From positions 1,939,001 through 2,003,000 of the forward strand of contig JAUCEP010000002.1 of the NCBI GenBank assembly GCA_030348875.1: a DNA stretch of 64,000 bases, written 5' to 3'. The notes beneath the pieces are model-generated. The model was given only the letters and a program-made list of their open reading frames with translations, did no database searches and had not been told where the DNA came from. Made by a program: the position numbers and the translations under genes. The stretch's first letter is position 1. Each line of letters starts with the position of its first letter. The stretch is from Ureibacillus composti (GTDB taxonomy: Bacteria; Bacillota; Bacilli; Bacillales_A; Planococcaceae). Of the stretch, positions 1 through 9,150 are shown piece after piece.

Positions 1-2
1 TA

Positions 3-1664
3 TTACCTGTTTCACCGAACCCAACAACTGCTGCTATTAACAAAATTCGACCTGTAACACCAGAGCACCCGCATGAAACTGCTGATGTTCAATTAAAAAC
101 AGCGGAACAATTACTAGAAGATATTAAAAATTCATATGAAGCAATTGGTTTATCGATTTCTTCATTAGACGAAGCACTTAACCGTGCAGAAGAAGGATTA
201 CAAGTACAATTAAAAGATGAGCGACTAAATGTCCATAAATCATTTATTCGAGCTTATTCTCAAGGCTATCCAATTTACAAGTCACAACTTGGACAAACCA
301 TCCGTGTGGACCGTGATGAATTTGAACTCTTTGTTGCGCAAGAAAATCGTTCATGTTTTGTAGATAATATTGATTTCTATTTTGATTCTCCTTTAACTCA
401 AATGGGTGTTACGCTTGTTGATACACCAGGAGCAGACTCAATTAATGCTAGACATACTGGTGTTGCCTTTGACTATATTCGAAATGCGGATGCAATTCTG
501 TTTATTACGTACTATAATCACGCTTTTGCAAAAGCAGACCGCGAATTTTTAATTCAATTAGGACGTGTTAAAGATGCATTTGAGCTAGATAAAATGTTCT
601 TTGTCGTTAATGCAATTGACTTAGCATCTACTAAAGAAGAAGAAGAAGATGTTAAAGACTATGTACGCAATGAGCTTCAACGTTTCGGTATCCGATTCCC
701 GAAATTATATGGGGTATCTAGTTTAAATGCTCTACAAGAAAAGGTAGAACAGAAGGATTTACAATCTGGAATGGCCCCATTCGAACAGGCATTCCACCAA
801 TTCTTAAACGAGGATTTAGCAAATATAGCTATTCAAGCATTGCATGAAGAAGTTGAAAAGACTCATCAACGACTACATGGCTTAATTAAACAAACTGAGC
901 AAAACCTATTGCGTAAAGATGAACGATTAGCAGAGTTGAAAGAATTAGAACAATATATCCGTAAAACGTATAGTACGACGTCTACGAATATGGTAGAAAG
1001 CGATGTAAAACAAGAATTAGATGAATTACTGTACTACGTTATGCAACGAGTTTACTATCGATATCCTGATTTCTTTAGAGAAAGTTATAATCCGTCTACA
1101 TTTGTTGCGATGCCAGCTCAAACTGCACTAGATGTTGCATTAAAGGAAACATTAAGTGCTTTACGATTTGACTTTGCTCAAGAGCTTCGAGTCACTAATT
1201 TCCGACTAGCTCAATTTGTCCAAAAGAAAATGCAAGATCGCTATAAAGATGATGTTCGTTCATTAAAAGAATTAAATACAAGCTTCTCATTTTTAGCATT
1301 TGAGTCAGATGAACCAGATTTATTAGATTTTAAAGGACCTTTCGAAAACATTGCTAAATATAGTTCTGTTAAATCGTATTTCAAAAATGCAAAAGCGTTC
1401 TTTGAAAAGAATGAAAAAGAGCAGTTGAAAGTAGCATTAGAGGAATTAACAAAACCTGATGCACAAAGCTATGTTGAAAATGAAAAATCTAATATTTACA
1501 CATGGGCAATTAAATTCATTGAAGACGAAGCGGAAAAGTTAAGAGAGTTTATTCAACATCAAGCGATACAACAAATCGAAACAGAACGTCTTCTATTACA
1601 AGAAGAAAGTCGACTTGCTACTTGGAAGGAAATCTTCCATGAATTACAAAAAACGGGGGTATAA
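3..1664 (+). CDS. dynA: Dynamin-like GTPase, 5'-truncated by window edge
   Basis: The frame is open from the first bases, so the start lies outside the window; about 553 residues are visible. The G2 region (PVSPNPTTAA), a G3 motif (DTPGAD) and a G4-like motif (FVVNAIDLA) are followed by a long helical stalk region with charged coiled-coil stretches. Bacillus DynA carries two fused GTPase modules and acts in membrane fusion and protection of the membrane against stress and phage; this would be its last module. A sulfurtransferase gene follows after 2 bp, so the two are probably co-transcribed. The family is clear; the exact orthology is inferred from fragment layout and nearby ype genes. Confidence 0.88.
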   Translation, partial: LPVSPNPTTAAINKIRPVTPEHPHETADVQLKTAEQLLEDIKNSYEAIGLSISSLDEALNRAEEGLQVQLKDERLNVHKSFIRAYSQGYPIYKSQLGQTIRVDRDEFELFVAQENRSCFVDNIDFYFDSPLTQMGVTLVDTPGADSINARHTGVAFDYIRNADAILFITYYNHAFAKADREFLIQLGRVKDAFELDKMFFVVNAIDLASTKEEEEDVKDYVRNELQRFGIRFPKLYGVSSLNALQEKVEQKDLQSGMAPFEQAFHQFLNEDLANIAIQALHEEVEKTHQRLHGLIKQTEQNLLRKDERLAELKELEQYIRKTYSTTSTNMVESDVKQELDELLYYVMQRVYYRYPDFFRESYNPSTFVAMPAQTALDVALKETLSALRFDFAQELRVTNFRLAQFVQKKMQDRYKDDVRSLKELNTSFSFLAFESDEPDLLDFKGPFENIAKYSSVKSYFKNAKAFFEKNEKEQLKVALEELTKPDAQSYVENEKSNIYTWAIKFIEDEAEKLREFIQHQAIQQIETERLLLQEESRLATWKEIFHELQKTGV

Positions 1665-1666
1665 CT

Positions 1667-2479
1667 TTGGGGAAAGTTTTTGTAAAAGCAACTGAGATTC
1701 AAGAGAAGAATGCACGTTTTATCGATACTCGATTTAATTTACAAGATCAACAATGGGGACAACAAAGTTATAATGAATCGCATATAGAAGGTGCAGTTTA
1801 TTGGCACTTAGAACGTGACTTATCAGATATGTCCAAATCAGAAGGACGTCATCCAATGCCGTCTAAAAAGCAACTTCTAAATTTAGTTGAAGAAGCAGGA
1901 CTTACACCGAATGAACCTGTCTATGTTTATGATCAAGGTGGTGCTCCTTTTGCTCCAAGAGCTTGGTGGATGCTGAGGTATGCCGGATTTTCAAAAGTTT
2001 TTGTAGTTAATGGCGGTTTTGAAGCATTACAGGCTGCTGGATTTAAAGTGACAGATGCAATTTCATCCTTTAAACGATCTTCTGTAATGCTAAAATGGAA
2101 TGAATCTATTTATGCGAACCGACAAGATGTGAAATCAATAGTTGATAAGAAGGAACAAGCGACTTTACTCGATGCACGTTCAGCAGTCCGTTATCGTGGC
2201 GAGAATGAGCCAATTGACGTAAAAGCAGGACATATACCCACAGCTAAAAACTTCGATTGGGAACAGTTGAAAGAAGGAACTCACTTAGCTGCTAATGAAA
2301 AGCTTTTACAAAAAGTAGGAAAAGATGAAGAAGTAGTTGTTTATTGTGGTTCAGGAGTAACAGCGTCACCATTATATGCAGTATTAGCTGATGAAGGATA
2401 TGAAAATATTCGACTTTATATCGGAAGTTTTAGTGATTGGATTACAGAATTCGATATTGAAGCTGGTGAAAACGAATAA
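1667..2479 (+). CDS. Sulfurtransferase with two rhodanese domains
   Basis: A 270-residue protein of the thiosulfate/3-mercaptopyruvate sulfurtransferase family. It moves sulfane sulfur through a persulfide on the active cysteine. The N-terminal rhodanese domain (about 1-130) has no catalytic Cys; the C-terminal domain (about 150-265) has the loop VVVYCGSGVTAS, with Cys near position 226. The CGSGVTA loop is the form common in mercaptopyruvate sulfurtransferases. The start is TTG, 2 bp after the dynamin stop, with GGGGG upstream as ribosome site. A hairpin terminator follows directly. Confidence 0.9.
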   Translation: MGKVFVKATEIQEKNARFIDTRFNLQDQQWGQQSYNESHIEGAVYWHLERDLSDMSKSEGRHPMPSKKQLLNLVEEAGLTPNEPVYVYDQGGAPFAPRAWWMLRYAGFSKVFVVNGGFEALQAAGFKVTDAISSFKRSSVMLKWNESIYANRQDVKSIVDKKEQATLLDARSAVRYRGENEPIDVKAGHIPTAKNFDWEQLKEGTHLAANEKLLQKVGKDEEVVVYCGSGVTASPLYAVLADEGYENIRLYIGSFSDWITEFDIEAGENE

Positions 2480-2488
2480 AAATACTAA

Positions 2489-2518
2489 GCCTCCAAGTTT
2501 AACTTGGGGGTATTTTTA
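2489..2518 (+). terminator. Rho-independent terminator after sulfurtransferase
   Basis: Stem CCTCCAAG/CTTGGGGG with a short loop (one G-T pair) and a following T-rich run. It begins about 10 bp after the sulfurtransferase stop and closes the dynamin-sulfurtransferase transcript. Confidence 0.8.
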
Positions 2519-2601
2519 TATTCAAATCTTTCCATAAATGTGTAACCTTTTCAAATATGGGTCGACTAATTGTACGAAGCAATTGAAAAGGAGAGAAACA
2601 A

Positions 2602-3501
2602 ATGAAAAAAGCGTATTCAGCAATATTAGCTACAACATTGATTTGTGGCAGTGTGTTTACAGCGACAGGCGCACAGGCTTCAACAGTAAATACTCAGACG
2701 GTACAAACAGAAAAAGAGACTGAAACCAACTTTTTACAATTTACAGGAACCGTTTCTAAAATTATTAAGAATGACAATGGGACTTTTTTAGCAGAATTTA
2801 GTAAAGAAAATGAAACGCATCGCTTTACATTTGATGAAAAAACAATCATGCTTGACAACAGTGGGAAAGAGGTTGAATTAAAAGAAGGTATGAAATTTAC
2901 TGCCTACGTAGATTCAAATAAACCTATGATTTTAATTTATCCACCACAATATGCACCAGAAGTGGTCATTGTCCAAACGGAAGAATCTGGTACTGCTAAA
3001 GTAGATAAATTCGACAAAGATTTTCTTAACCAAAAAAAGGATTTAATCATAAAAGTAAATGATGAAACAATTATTTCTAACTTATCAGGTAAGAAATTAA
3101 TGGCTAAAGATGTGGTGGATAAAGAGGTTGTCATTTTCTATGATGTAGTGTTAGAAAGCTATCCAGCTCAAACTTCACCAAGTAAAATAATAGTTTTGGA
3201 ATCGGAACTTTCAGATCTCGATCAAGCTATTAAAATCGCAAACGAAGACTACTATGTAAAAAATGAAGTGAAAATGATTCCTCTTCGTCTAGTTGCCCAG
3301 AAGCTCGGATTTAAAGTTGAGTCAACAGGGAAGGGTGCCATTATTTCTAAAGGAGCGGTTTCCTTCACCGTTACTCGAGGATCTTTAGACTATGGCTACA
3401 ATAAATCAATCCGAAAATTCGAAAATGCGCCTGCATTGTTAGAACCGAATAAAACATACGTGTCTGAAGAATTGTTACCATTACTTATTGAGCATTACTA
3501 A
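2602..3501 (+). CDS. Exported protein with stalk (copper amine oxidase N-like) domain
   Basis: 299 residues. The N-terminus (MKKAYSAILATTLICGSVF...AQA) is a classical Sec signal peptide with probable cleavage near residue 26. The middle (about 45-200) is beta-rich and unassigned. The last 80 residues (KMIPLRLVAQKLGFKV ... ITRG-like strand ... YVSEELLPLL) match the copper amine oxidase N-terminal-like stalk domain that is frequent in secreted Firmicute proteins and usually implies a wall or surface location. AAAGGAGAG lies well placed before the ATG. Monocistronic: terminators lie on both sides. The specific function is unknown. Confidence 0.8.
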   Translation: MKKAYSAILATTLICGSVFTATGAQASTVNTQTVQTEKETETNFLQFTGTVSKIIKNDNGTFLAEFSKENETHRFTFDEKTIMLDNSGKEVELKEGMKFTAYVDSNKPMILIYPPQYAPEVVIVQTEESGTAKVDKFDKDFLNQKKDLIIKVNDETIISNLSGKKLMAKDVVDKEVVIFYDVVLESYPAQTSPSKIIVLESELSDLDQAIKIANEDYYVKNEVKMIPLRLVAQKLGFKVESTGKGAIISKGAVSFTVTRGSLDYGYNKSIRKFENAPALLEPNKTYVSEELLPLLIEHY

Positions 3502-3524
3502 TTTACTGGGCTACCAACCTTTAG

Positions 3525-3568
3525 TAAGCTTCCAGAATGTGAATTTGGCATTTTGGAAGCTTTTTTTA
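3525..3568 (+). terminator. Terminator after stalk-domain gene
   Basis: Long near-perfect stem AAGCTTCCAGAATGT/GGCATTTTGGAAGCTT followed by a run of eight T. It begins about 25 bp after the stop codon. Confidence 0.85.
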
Positions 3569-3693
3569 CTAAATTAAATTGCAGTAGGGATAAGTTTTAT
3601 TCACAAAGACAGACAAAAATACACTGGGGTGCTTATTACTCAGTATACTTTGCCTCTTTGGCAATCCTATTTGGTTTCTAATGAAGACTTTTT

Positions 3694-4494
3694 TTATTTC
3701 GACAAGATCGGGTTATGCGGGGAGTTCGAGTAATCCTTGTTCGCTTTTACAAATACAAATTCTCCTTCTGGATAGCGGTAAGCAGTCAATTTTCCACCAA
3801 ACACAGCACCTTGGTCAATATTTATTGATTGATTAACTATTAAAGGTTCTGGTTTTGGGTCATGCCCCCAAATTATTAATATATCACCCTGACGATTTTG
3901 ATACCAATCTTTACGAATTGGTTTTCCGTTTTCATCAACACCGGAAACATCACCATAGCGACAAAAGTTTTTTATGCCAGAAGACTCTCTTCCAATGAAA
4001 TCATCCTTTATTCCAGCATGAGTACAAACAGCCACCTGTTTCCCATCATCTATGATAATGTAGTGTGATGGCGCATTTAAAAGTAGATGTTTTAATTTCT
4101 TTTTTAATCGATTCGTTCGGTCGCTTCCATTCTTTTTTTCATATTCAATAAATTCCTCTTCTACATTTTCATCGCCATGCTTTAATATCACTTTTCTCCC
4201 ATCAAGCCAGCGTGCGATTTTCCAACCATGATTACTATCAGTCATATAAGCTAATTTTTGTTCAACGTGTTGTTGAAAGAAGATCATTGTTTTTAAAGAC
4301 TCTGGTCCTCTACTCATGACATCACCAACGGACATAAATTTTCTTCCTTCCGGATGAACGTAAAGGCCATCTTTATTTTGAACATATCCAAGTAAGTTCA
4401 GTAAAGTGATAAATTCATCAAAACAAGCGTGAATATCACCAATGAAATCGATTCCTTTTTTTAGTTCTATATAAAATTGAGGTTTTAAGTCCAC
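3694..4494 (-). CDS. PrpE-like metallophosphoesterase
   Basis: 266 residues of the calcineurin/PPP superfamily, similar in layout to Bacillus PrpE, a symmetric Ap4A hydrolase. Visible metal-ligand motifs are GDIHA (D20, H22), GDVMSRGP (D58), SNH (N88, H89), CTHAG and WGHDP. The usual GD-x-x-D-RG motif reads GDVMSRG, so the Asp normally paired with the catalytic His is Ser61. GTG start with GGAAGGGG about 8 bp upstream. It stands alone on the reverse strand. Nucleotide phosphatase activity is inferred from family; the substitution may reduce activity or shift specificity. Confidence 0.8.
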   Translation of the reverse strand: MDLKPQFYIELKKGIDFIGDIHACFDEFITLLNLLGYVQNKDGLYVHPEGRKFMSVGDVMSRGPESLKTMIFFQQHVEQKLAYMTDSNHGWKIARWLDGRKVILKHGDENVEEEFIEYEKKNGSDRTNRLKKKLKHLLLNAPSHYIIIDDGKQVAVCTHAGIKDDFIGRESSGIKNFCRYGDVSGVDENGKPIRKDWYQNRQGDILIIWGHDPKPEPLIVNQSINIDQGAVFGGKLTAYRYPEGEFVFVKANKDYSNSPHNPILSK

Positions 4495-4964
4495 ATATAT
4501 TCCCCTTCCATAGAGAAAATCTTCTTAATAATATGGACAAAAAATGTAAAATTCAAAACAACATTTTAGTAAATCGGAAGGGGGTATAAAAAATTAAATC
4601 AATTAATTATGAACATTTTGTGACAAAGTGAATCGTAATTCATCTGAAAAACAAAAAAAGTTTGTGAATATTTTCATATATAGAATAAGAAAGTAAAACG
4701 TGTATTTATTCACATATTCCTAGTACATATACAAGGGTTCATATAATGGAAGCGTTTCCCTGTGTTTTTCTAATATAATAATTTTTTTGTATAATTTTGC
4801 TGTTATTATTTTGTGAAAAATCGCACAATAGATGAATTTATTGTTTAAACGAAGAAATACTAAAATATAAAAGTAATTTTTCCGGAAATTGAATTGACTT
4901 TAAGTTGATAAAGAAATATCATACAAAACTATAGAAAACTATTGTTGTTGAAAGGGTGGCGCGT
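4495..4964. promoter_or_regulatory. AT-rich intergenic region with cre-like site and promoter
   Basis: 470 bp without a gene, between the divergent PrpE-like and malic-enzyme genes. At 4747-4760 lies TGGAAGCGTTTCCC, close to the CcpA catabolite-responsive-element consensus (TGWAANCGNTNWCA, two mismatches, palindromic). TATAAT hexamers lie at 4774-4779 and 4790-4795; for the first, the -35 position falls inside the cre-like site, the geometry expected for repression. The rest is AT-rich with no further signal that I can support. Confidence 0.5.
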
Positions 4965-6161
4965 GTGGACTTGAATGAAAAATCATTAGAAATGCATAAA
5001 CAAAATAAAGGAAAAATGGAGATAAGCTCGAAAGTTCCAATTGATAATACGCATGATTTAAGTTTGGCATATTCTCCTGGTGTTGCAGCACCTTGTGTTG
5101 AAATAGCAAAAGATCCTACCAAAGTCTATGACTATACAATCAAAGGAAATTTAGTTGGAGTCGTAACAGATGGTACAGCAGTATTAGGTTTAGGGGATAT
5201 CGGTCCAGAAGCAGCACTACCTGTAATGGAAGGAAAGGCATTACTACTCAAAAAGTTTAGTAATGTAGATGCAGTTCCGATCTGTTTAGATACGAAAGAT
5301 GTTGATGAAATTGTGCGTGTTGTTAAAGCAATTTCACCTACTTTTGGTGCCATTAATTTAGAGGATATTTCAGCGCCAAGATGTTTCGAAATTGAATCGA
5401 GATTACGTGAAGAGGCTAATATTCCTGTATTTCACGATGACCAACACGGAACTGCTATTGTAGTAGCAGCGGGGTTAATAAATGCACTAAAAATCGTAAA
5501 AAAAGAACAAGAAAATTTAAAAATTGTGATTAATGGTGCAGGAGCAGCCGGTATTGCTATTTTACGTTTATTATTACAACTTGGGTATAAAAATATGATC
5601 ATGTGTGATTCAACCGGCATTATTTATGAAGGTCGAGAAAAGGGCATGAACCCAATGAAAAACAAGATAGCAAAACATACAAATCCACAGAATTTACATG
5701 GAAGTCTTGACGAGGCGTTAATTGGTGCAGATGTATTTATTGGAGTTTCAGTAGCAAATTTATTAACTGAAGAGCATATTAAATCGATGAATGCTGATCC
5801 AATTGTATTTGCAATGGCAAATCCAAATCCTGAAATTACTTATGAAAATGCGCTAGCATGGGGTGTACGAATCATGGGGACAGGCCGTTCAGATTATCCA
5901 AACCAAGTTAATAATATGCTTGCATTTCCAGGTATTTTTAGAGGTGCATTAGATGTTAGGGCAACTGATATTAATGAAGAAATGAAAATTGCTGCAGTGA
6001 GAGCTATTGCATCATTAGTATCAGATGAAGAATTAAGCGAAGATTTTATCATCCCGAAATCATTGGATGAACGTGTAGCGAATGTTGTAGCTAAAGCAGT
6101 AGGTGACGCTGCCATTAATACTGGTGTTTCTACTCTATATCAGCAACAATTAAACAAATAG
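4965..6161 (+). CDS. Malic enzyme (NAD(P)-dependent, decarboxylating)
   Basis: About 398 residues; oxidatively decarboxylates malate to pyruvate. Motifs in order: SPGVAAPC, GLGDIGPEAALPVMEGKA, PICLDT, LEDISAPRCFEIE, FHDDQHGTA (metal and malate site), NGAGAAGIAI (dinucleotide-binding Gly-rich loop), FAMANPNPEI and TGRSDYPNQVNN. This is the short bacterial type like Bacillus YtsJ. I prefer the GTG at 4965 because AAAGGGTGG (4951-4959) is correctly spaced for it; an in-frame GTG at 4956 would lie on top of that site. A cre-like element upstream suggests carbon catabolite control. Confidence 0.93.
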   Translation: MDLNEKSLEMHKQNKGKMEISSKVPIDNTHDLSLAYSPGVAAPCVEIAKDPTKVYDYTIKGNLVGVVTDGTAVLGLGDIGPEAALPVMEGKALLLKKFSNVDAVPICLDTKDVDEIVRVVKAISPTFGAINLEDISAPRCFEIESRLREEANIPVFHDDQHGTAIVVAAGLINALKIVKKEQENLKIVINGAGAAGIAILRLLLQLGYKNMIMCDSTGIIYEGREKGMNPMKNKIAKHTNPQNLHGSLDEALIGADVFIGVSVANLLTEEHIKSMNADPIVFAMANPNPEITYENALAWGVRIMGTGRSDYPNQVNNMLAFPGIFRGALDVRATDINEEMKIAAVRAIASLVSDEELSEDFIIPKSLDERVANVVAKAVGDAAINTGVSTLYQQQLNK

Positions 6162-6183
6162 ACTAAGCTAAAGATAATAAAAG

Positions 6184-6223
6184 GCATCTTGAAGGTAAAG
6201 TGCATGACCGACCTTCAAGATGC
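6184..6223. terminator. Convergent terminator between malic enzyme and pepF
   Basis: Perfect 13-bp stem GCATCTTGAAGGT/ACCTTCAAGATGC with a 14-nt loop. The reverse strand continues into CTTTTATTAT, so it mainly serves pepF, but it can stop both converging transcripts. Confidence 0.85.
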
Positions 6224-6230
6224 TTCCTAA

Positions 6231-8033
6231 TTATTTTTCAATCTCTTCTGTTAATTGCTCTAGTTGATCGATTAATAATCCAATGTAAGTGATTGTATCA
6301 CGTAGTGGCTTCTCAGTTGTTATATCAACACCAGCCATTTTGGCAAGTTCAACAGGTGATTTTGTACCGCCTGCATTTAACACTTGTAGCCAATCTTGAA
6401 CAGCGAGATCACCTTCATGAAGGATTCTTTGAGAAACTTGTGTTGCTATTGTTAGACCTGCTGAATAAGTATACGGATATAATCCTATATAGTAGTGAGG
6501 CTGACGCATCCAGGTTAGTTCTGCACCTTCGTTAATTTCGACAACATCACCCCAGAAGTCCTCTAACACTTTTCTTTTTATATTATTAAGAATACTAGCA
6601 CTCACACTACCACCTTCATCTATGAGCTCATAGACTTTACGTTGGTATGCTGCTTCTAGTAAATGGGTAACAAAATTATGATAATATGTGCGAGAGATAA
6701 TGGTTGAAATAACCCAACGTTTAAAACGTGCATCGTTAGAATTAGTTAACAAGTAATTTGCCATTAACATTTCATTCATCGTTGATGGAGCTTCAATAAA
6801 ATATAGAGAAGGTTCAGCATTAAATATATTTTGTTTCGCATTAGCTAAATAAAAATGACCAGCATGTCCTAATTCGTGTGCTAACACAAATACCTCATTC
6901 ATACGACTAGTCCAAGAGATTAAAACATACGGGTGTGCTCCATAGGGCGCTGCACAAAATGCACCAGTAGATTTCCCTTTATTTTGTGCAAAGTCAATCC
7001 ATCGTTCATCAAATGCTAAATTTAACATTTTGCGATAATCCTCACCCATAATGGATAATCCGTCTTTCATATATTTGCGAGATTCTTCAATCGTAATTTT
7101 AGGTTCATAAGATGGGTCTAATGAAATTTTTAAATCAGCAAAAGTCATCTTTTCAAGGCCATGGACTTTTTGTAAAAGTTTCGCATAACGTTGCATATGT
7201 GGAGCTAATTCTGTAGTAATTAAATCAATCTGACGGTTATATAGATTTCGGTCAACATCTTGTTTAAACAAAAGGAAATCGAATACTGAATCATATCCTC
7301 TTAAATCAGCTTCTGTTTTTTCGATTTTTAAATGAGTATCATAGGTTTTTGCTGTTGTATGTTGATATTCACGTAATTTTTTCGAAAACGCATCAAACGC
7401 AGCGCGGCGAATAGGAGTATTATTTTCAACTTCCCAATCACCTTCAAATAAGTTGTAACTTAAAGGATAACTTTTACCTTCAGCTTCGAAATTTGGGAAC
7501 TCTAGATCAACTAATTTAGTAGTGTTATATAACTCGTAGGGTGCATCGAAAGTCGTACCAAAAGCAGCAAGAGCTTTTTCAGCTTCAGGATGTAGTTGGT
7601 GTGGTTTTTGACGAATTAATTTATTAATGAAAATTGTGTACTGTGGGGCTTGCTCTTTTGCTTTAATCAAAACAGTTTCATTAAGCTCTAAACATTCACT
7701 TTTAATAAAAGAAAGCTGTGCGTTAATTTTTGAGTAAGTTTGACCTACTTTTGAAGCGCGCATTTGTGCTTCTTCATCTGTTTGATCTACGCTTAATGCA
7801 AGACTACTGTAGTTTCCTATAGGATCTAATTTATTAAGTAATTGTTCATAAGCCTGTAAAACTTCGATCACTTGTGACGCGTCTTTAATAGTCCCTTTAT
7901 ATGATTGTTCAATAGTCGATGCATCGTGAATAGCGTTGTTTAATGCTTCTTCAAATGCATTGTCTGATGGGAAGAGATGTGTCAAATCCCAAGTTTCTTT
8001 AATGTTTACTTCACTACGTACAACATTTGTCAT
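6231..8033 (-). CDS. pepF: Oligoendopeptidase F
   Basis: 600 residues, full length for M3-family PepF, a cytoplasmic zinc endopeptidase that degrades short peptides. The zinc motif HELGHAGH lies near residue 385; downstream ligand Glu sits in the SLYFIEAPSTMNEM segment. The conserved C-terminal PHYYIGLYPYTYSAGL segment is intact. ATG start with GGGAGGAAC about 5 bp upstream. Monocistronic, convergent with malic enzyme and closed by the shared hairpin. Confidence 0.95.
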   Translation of the reverse strand: MTNVVRSEVNIKETWDLTHLFPSDNAFEEALNNAIHDASTIEQSYKGTIKDASQVIEVLQAYEQLLNKLDPIGNYSSLALSVDQTDEEAQMRASKVGQTYSKINAQLSFIKSECLELNETVLIKAKEQAPQYTIFINKLIRQKPHQLHPEAEKALAAFGTTFDAPYELYNTTKLVDLEFPNFEAEGKSYPLSYNLFEGDWEVENNTPIRRAAFDAFSKKLREYQHTTAKTYDTHLKIEKTEADLRGYDSVFDFLLFKQDVDRNLYNRQIDLITTELAPHMQRYAKLLQKVHGLEKMTFADLKISLDPSYEPKITIEESRKYMKDGLSIMGEDYRKMLNLAFDERWIDFAQNKGKSTGAFCAAPYGAHPYVLISWTSRMNEVFVLAHELGHAGHFYLANAKQNIFNAEPSLYFIEAPSTMNEMLMANYLLTNSNDARFKRWVISTIISRTYYHNFVTHLLEAAYQRKVYELIDEGGSVSASILNNIKRKVLEDFWGDVVEINEGAELTWMRQPHYYIGLYPYTYSAGLTIATQVSQRILHEGDLAVQDWLQVLNAGGTKSPVELAKMAGVDITTEKPLRDTITYIGLLIDQLEQLTEEIEK

Positions 8034-8216
8034 AGGTGTTCCTCCCTTTATTACGATATATTAAATCAATTGCGACTTAGCGTAATTACTTCCGGATTTT
8101 GTATTCTAGTAGCACAATTAATTCGACTTAAAATCCGACTGAATGAAAATAAATTGTACCATATTTTTGAAATTTAGAATAGTTGGACAATATTGAACAT
8201 TTCTTTTGATTGAAAT

Positions 8217-8270
8217 CAAAAAGCCCTGCCAGTTTCGTTTTAATCGGAATCTCAAAGTAAAGGCAGGACC
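8217..8270 (-). terminator. Probable terminator after Yip1-type gene
   Basis: On the reverse strand, GTCCTGCC pairs with GGCAGGGC across a loop of about 31 nt and is followed by TTTTTGA. The large loop makes this less certain than the other terminators. Confidence 0.55.
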
Positions 8271-8306
8271 TATTTATGCAACAGTTTTGAGTAAGGGGGA
8301 GAATAG

Positions 8307-8957
8307 TTAGGCAAATGAAACCCCAATGATAATAATAATTAAAATAAACATAAATATGATCATGAACATTAAAATAGATAATAGTATAGAAGGAAGTAAA
8401 ATGGCGAGGATTGCTTTCCAGTAAGAAATGTTATGTGTTACAGCAACGGCAATAACTGATAGAACGAAGGACCAAATGAATATAACAAAGGTAAGGAATA
8501 GTACAAAAAGAGGGAAGGCGATTGAATCAGCAAAATCAGGATAAAACAAACTTTTTGAATCAACAATCATCCAGATTAAATAAAAGGGGATTAATATTAC
8601 GTATGGGATATAGACAAGGGAAAGGGCTTTAAAAAGATCAGTAAACGTTGCAATTCCATTAAAAAGTCTACCAAATAACATAAAAACAAAGGTGTAAATC
8701 GTGTTTGTAAGGATTCCAACAATAGGAGAAAGTATGAGAAGTAAAGCAATTATTCCCCATATAGGGATATGTGGGTATAGTTCACTGTCAATTAATCCAG
8801 TACATAGGCTACCAATCGTACAAATACTTAATAATAAAATTACATAAGACATACTCTTGTGTTTAATCACATAACGCATTGTTTTTTTAGGCTGTGTCCA
8901 AATGTTTAAAAGGGGATTCAGTTTTTCATCATATATTGGATGTTCCAGCTCATTCAT
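8307..8957 (-). CDS. Yip1-family integral membrane protein
   Basis: 216 residues with a short cytoplasmic N-terminus (PLLNIWTQPKKTMRYVI, the usual entry of Yip1-domain proteins) and five hydrophobic segments, roughly at 36-56, 66-90, 105-130, 145-170 and 180-212. Bacterial Yip1-domain proteins are mostly uncharacterised membrane proteins. ATG start with AGGTGATGA upstream. Probably monocistronic. Confidence 0.8.
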   Translation of the reverse strand: MNELEHPIYDEKLNPLLNIWTQPKKTMRYVIKHKSMSYVILLLSICTIGSLCTGLIDSELYPHIPIWGIIALLLILSPIVGILTNTIYTFVFMLFGRLFNGIATFTDLFKALSLVYIPYVILIPFYLIWMIVDSKSLFYPDFADSIAFPLFVLFLTFVIFIWSFVLSVIAVAVTHNISYWKAILAILLPSILLSILMFMIIFMFILIIIIIGVSFA

Positions 8958-9069
8958 GTCATCACCTCATGGTAATTTATGAAGCATGTTAGGGAGTAAG
9001 ACATTTATAATGAAAAATATGATAAGTTACCTAGAAATAAACCAGGGAACTTCAGCAAGTAAATGTGCT

Positions 9070-9136
9070 ACAAAAAAAGAGAAGTACATTTCACCTAAGC
9101 ATCCCCCTTTAAGATGCTATAGGTAAAATGTACTTC
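9070..9136 (-). terminator. Terminator after glutamate dehydrogenase
   Basis: On the reverse strand AAGTACATTTTACCTATAG pairs imperfectly with its complement across a short loop and is followed by CTCTTTTTTTG. It starts about 15 bp after the gdhA stop. Confidence 0.8.
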
Positions 9137-9150
9137 AACTTAACTATATA

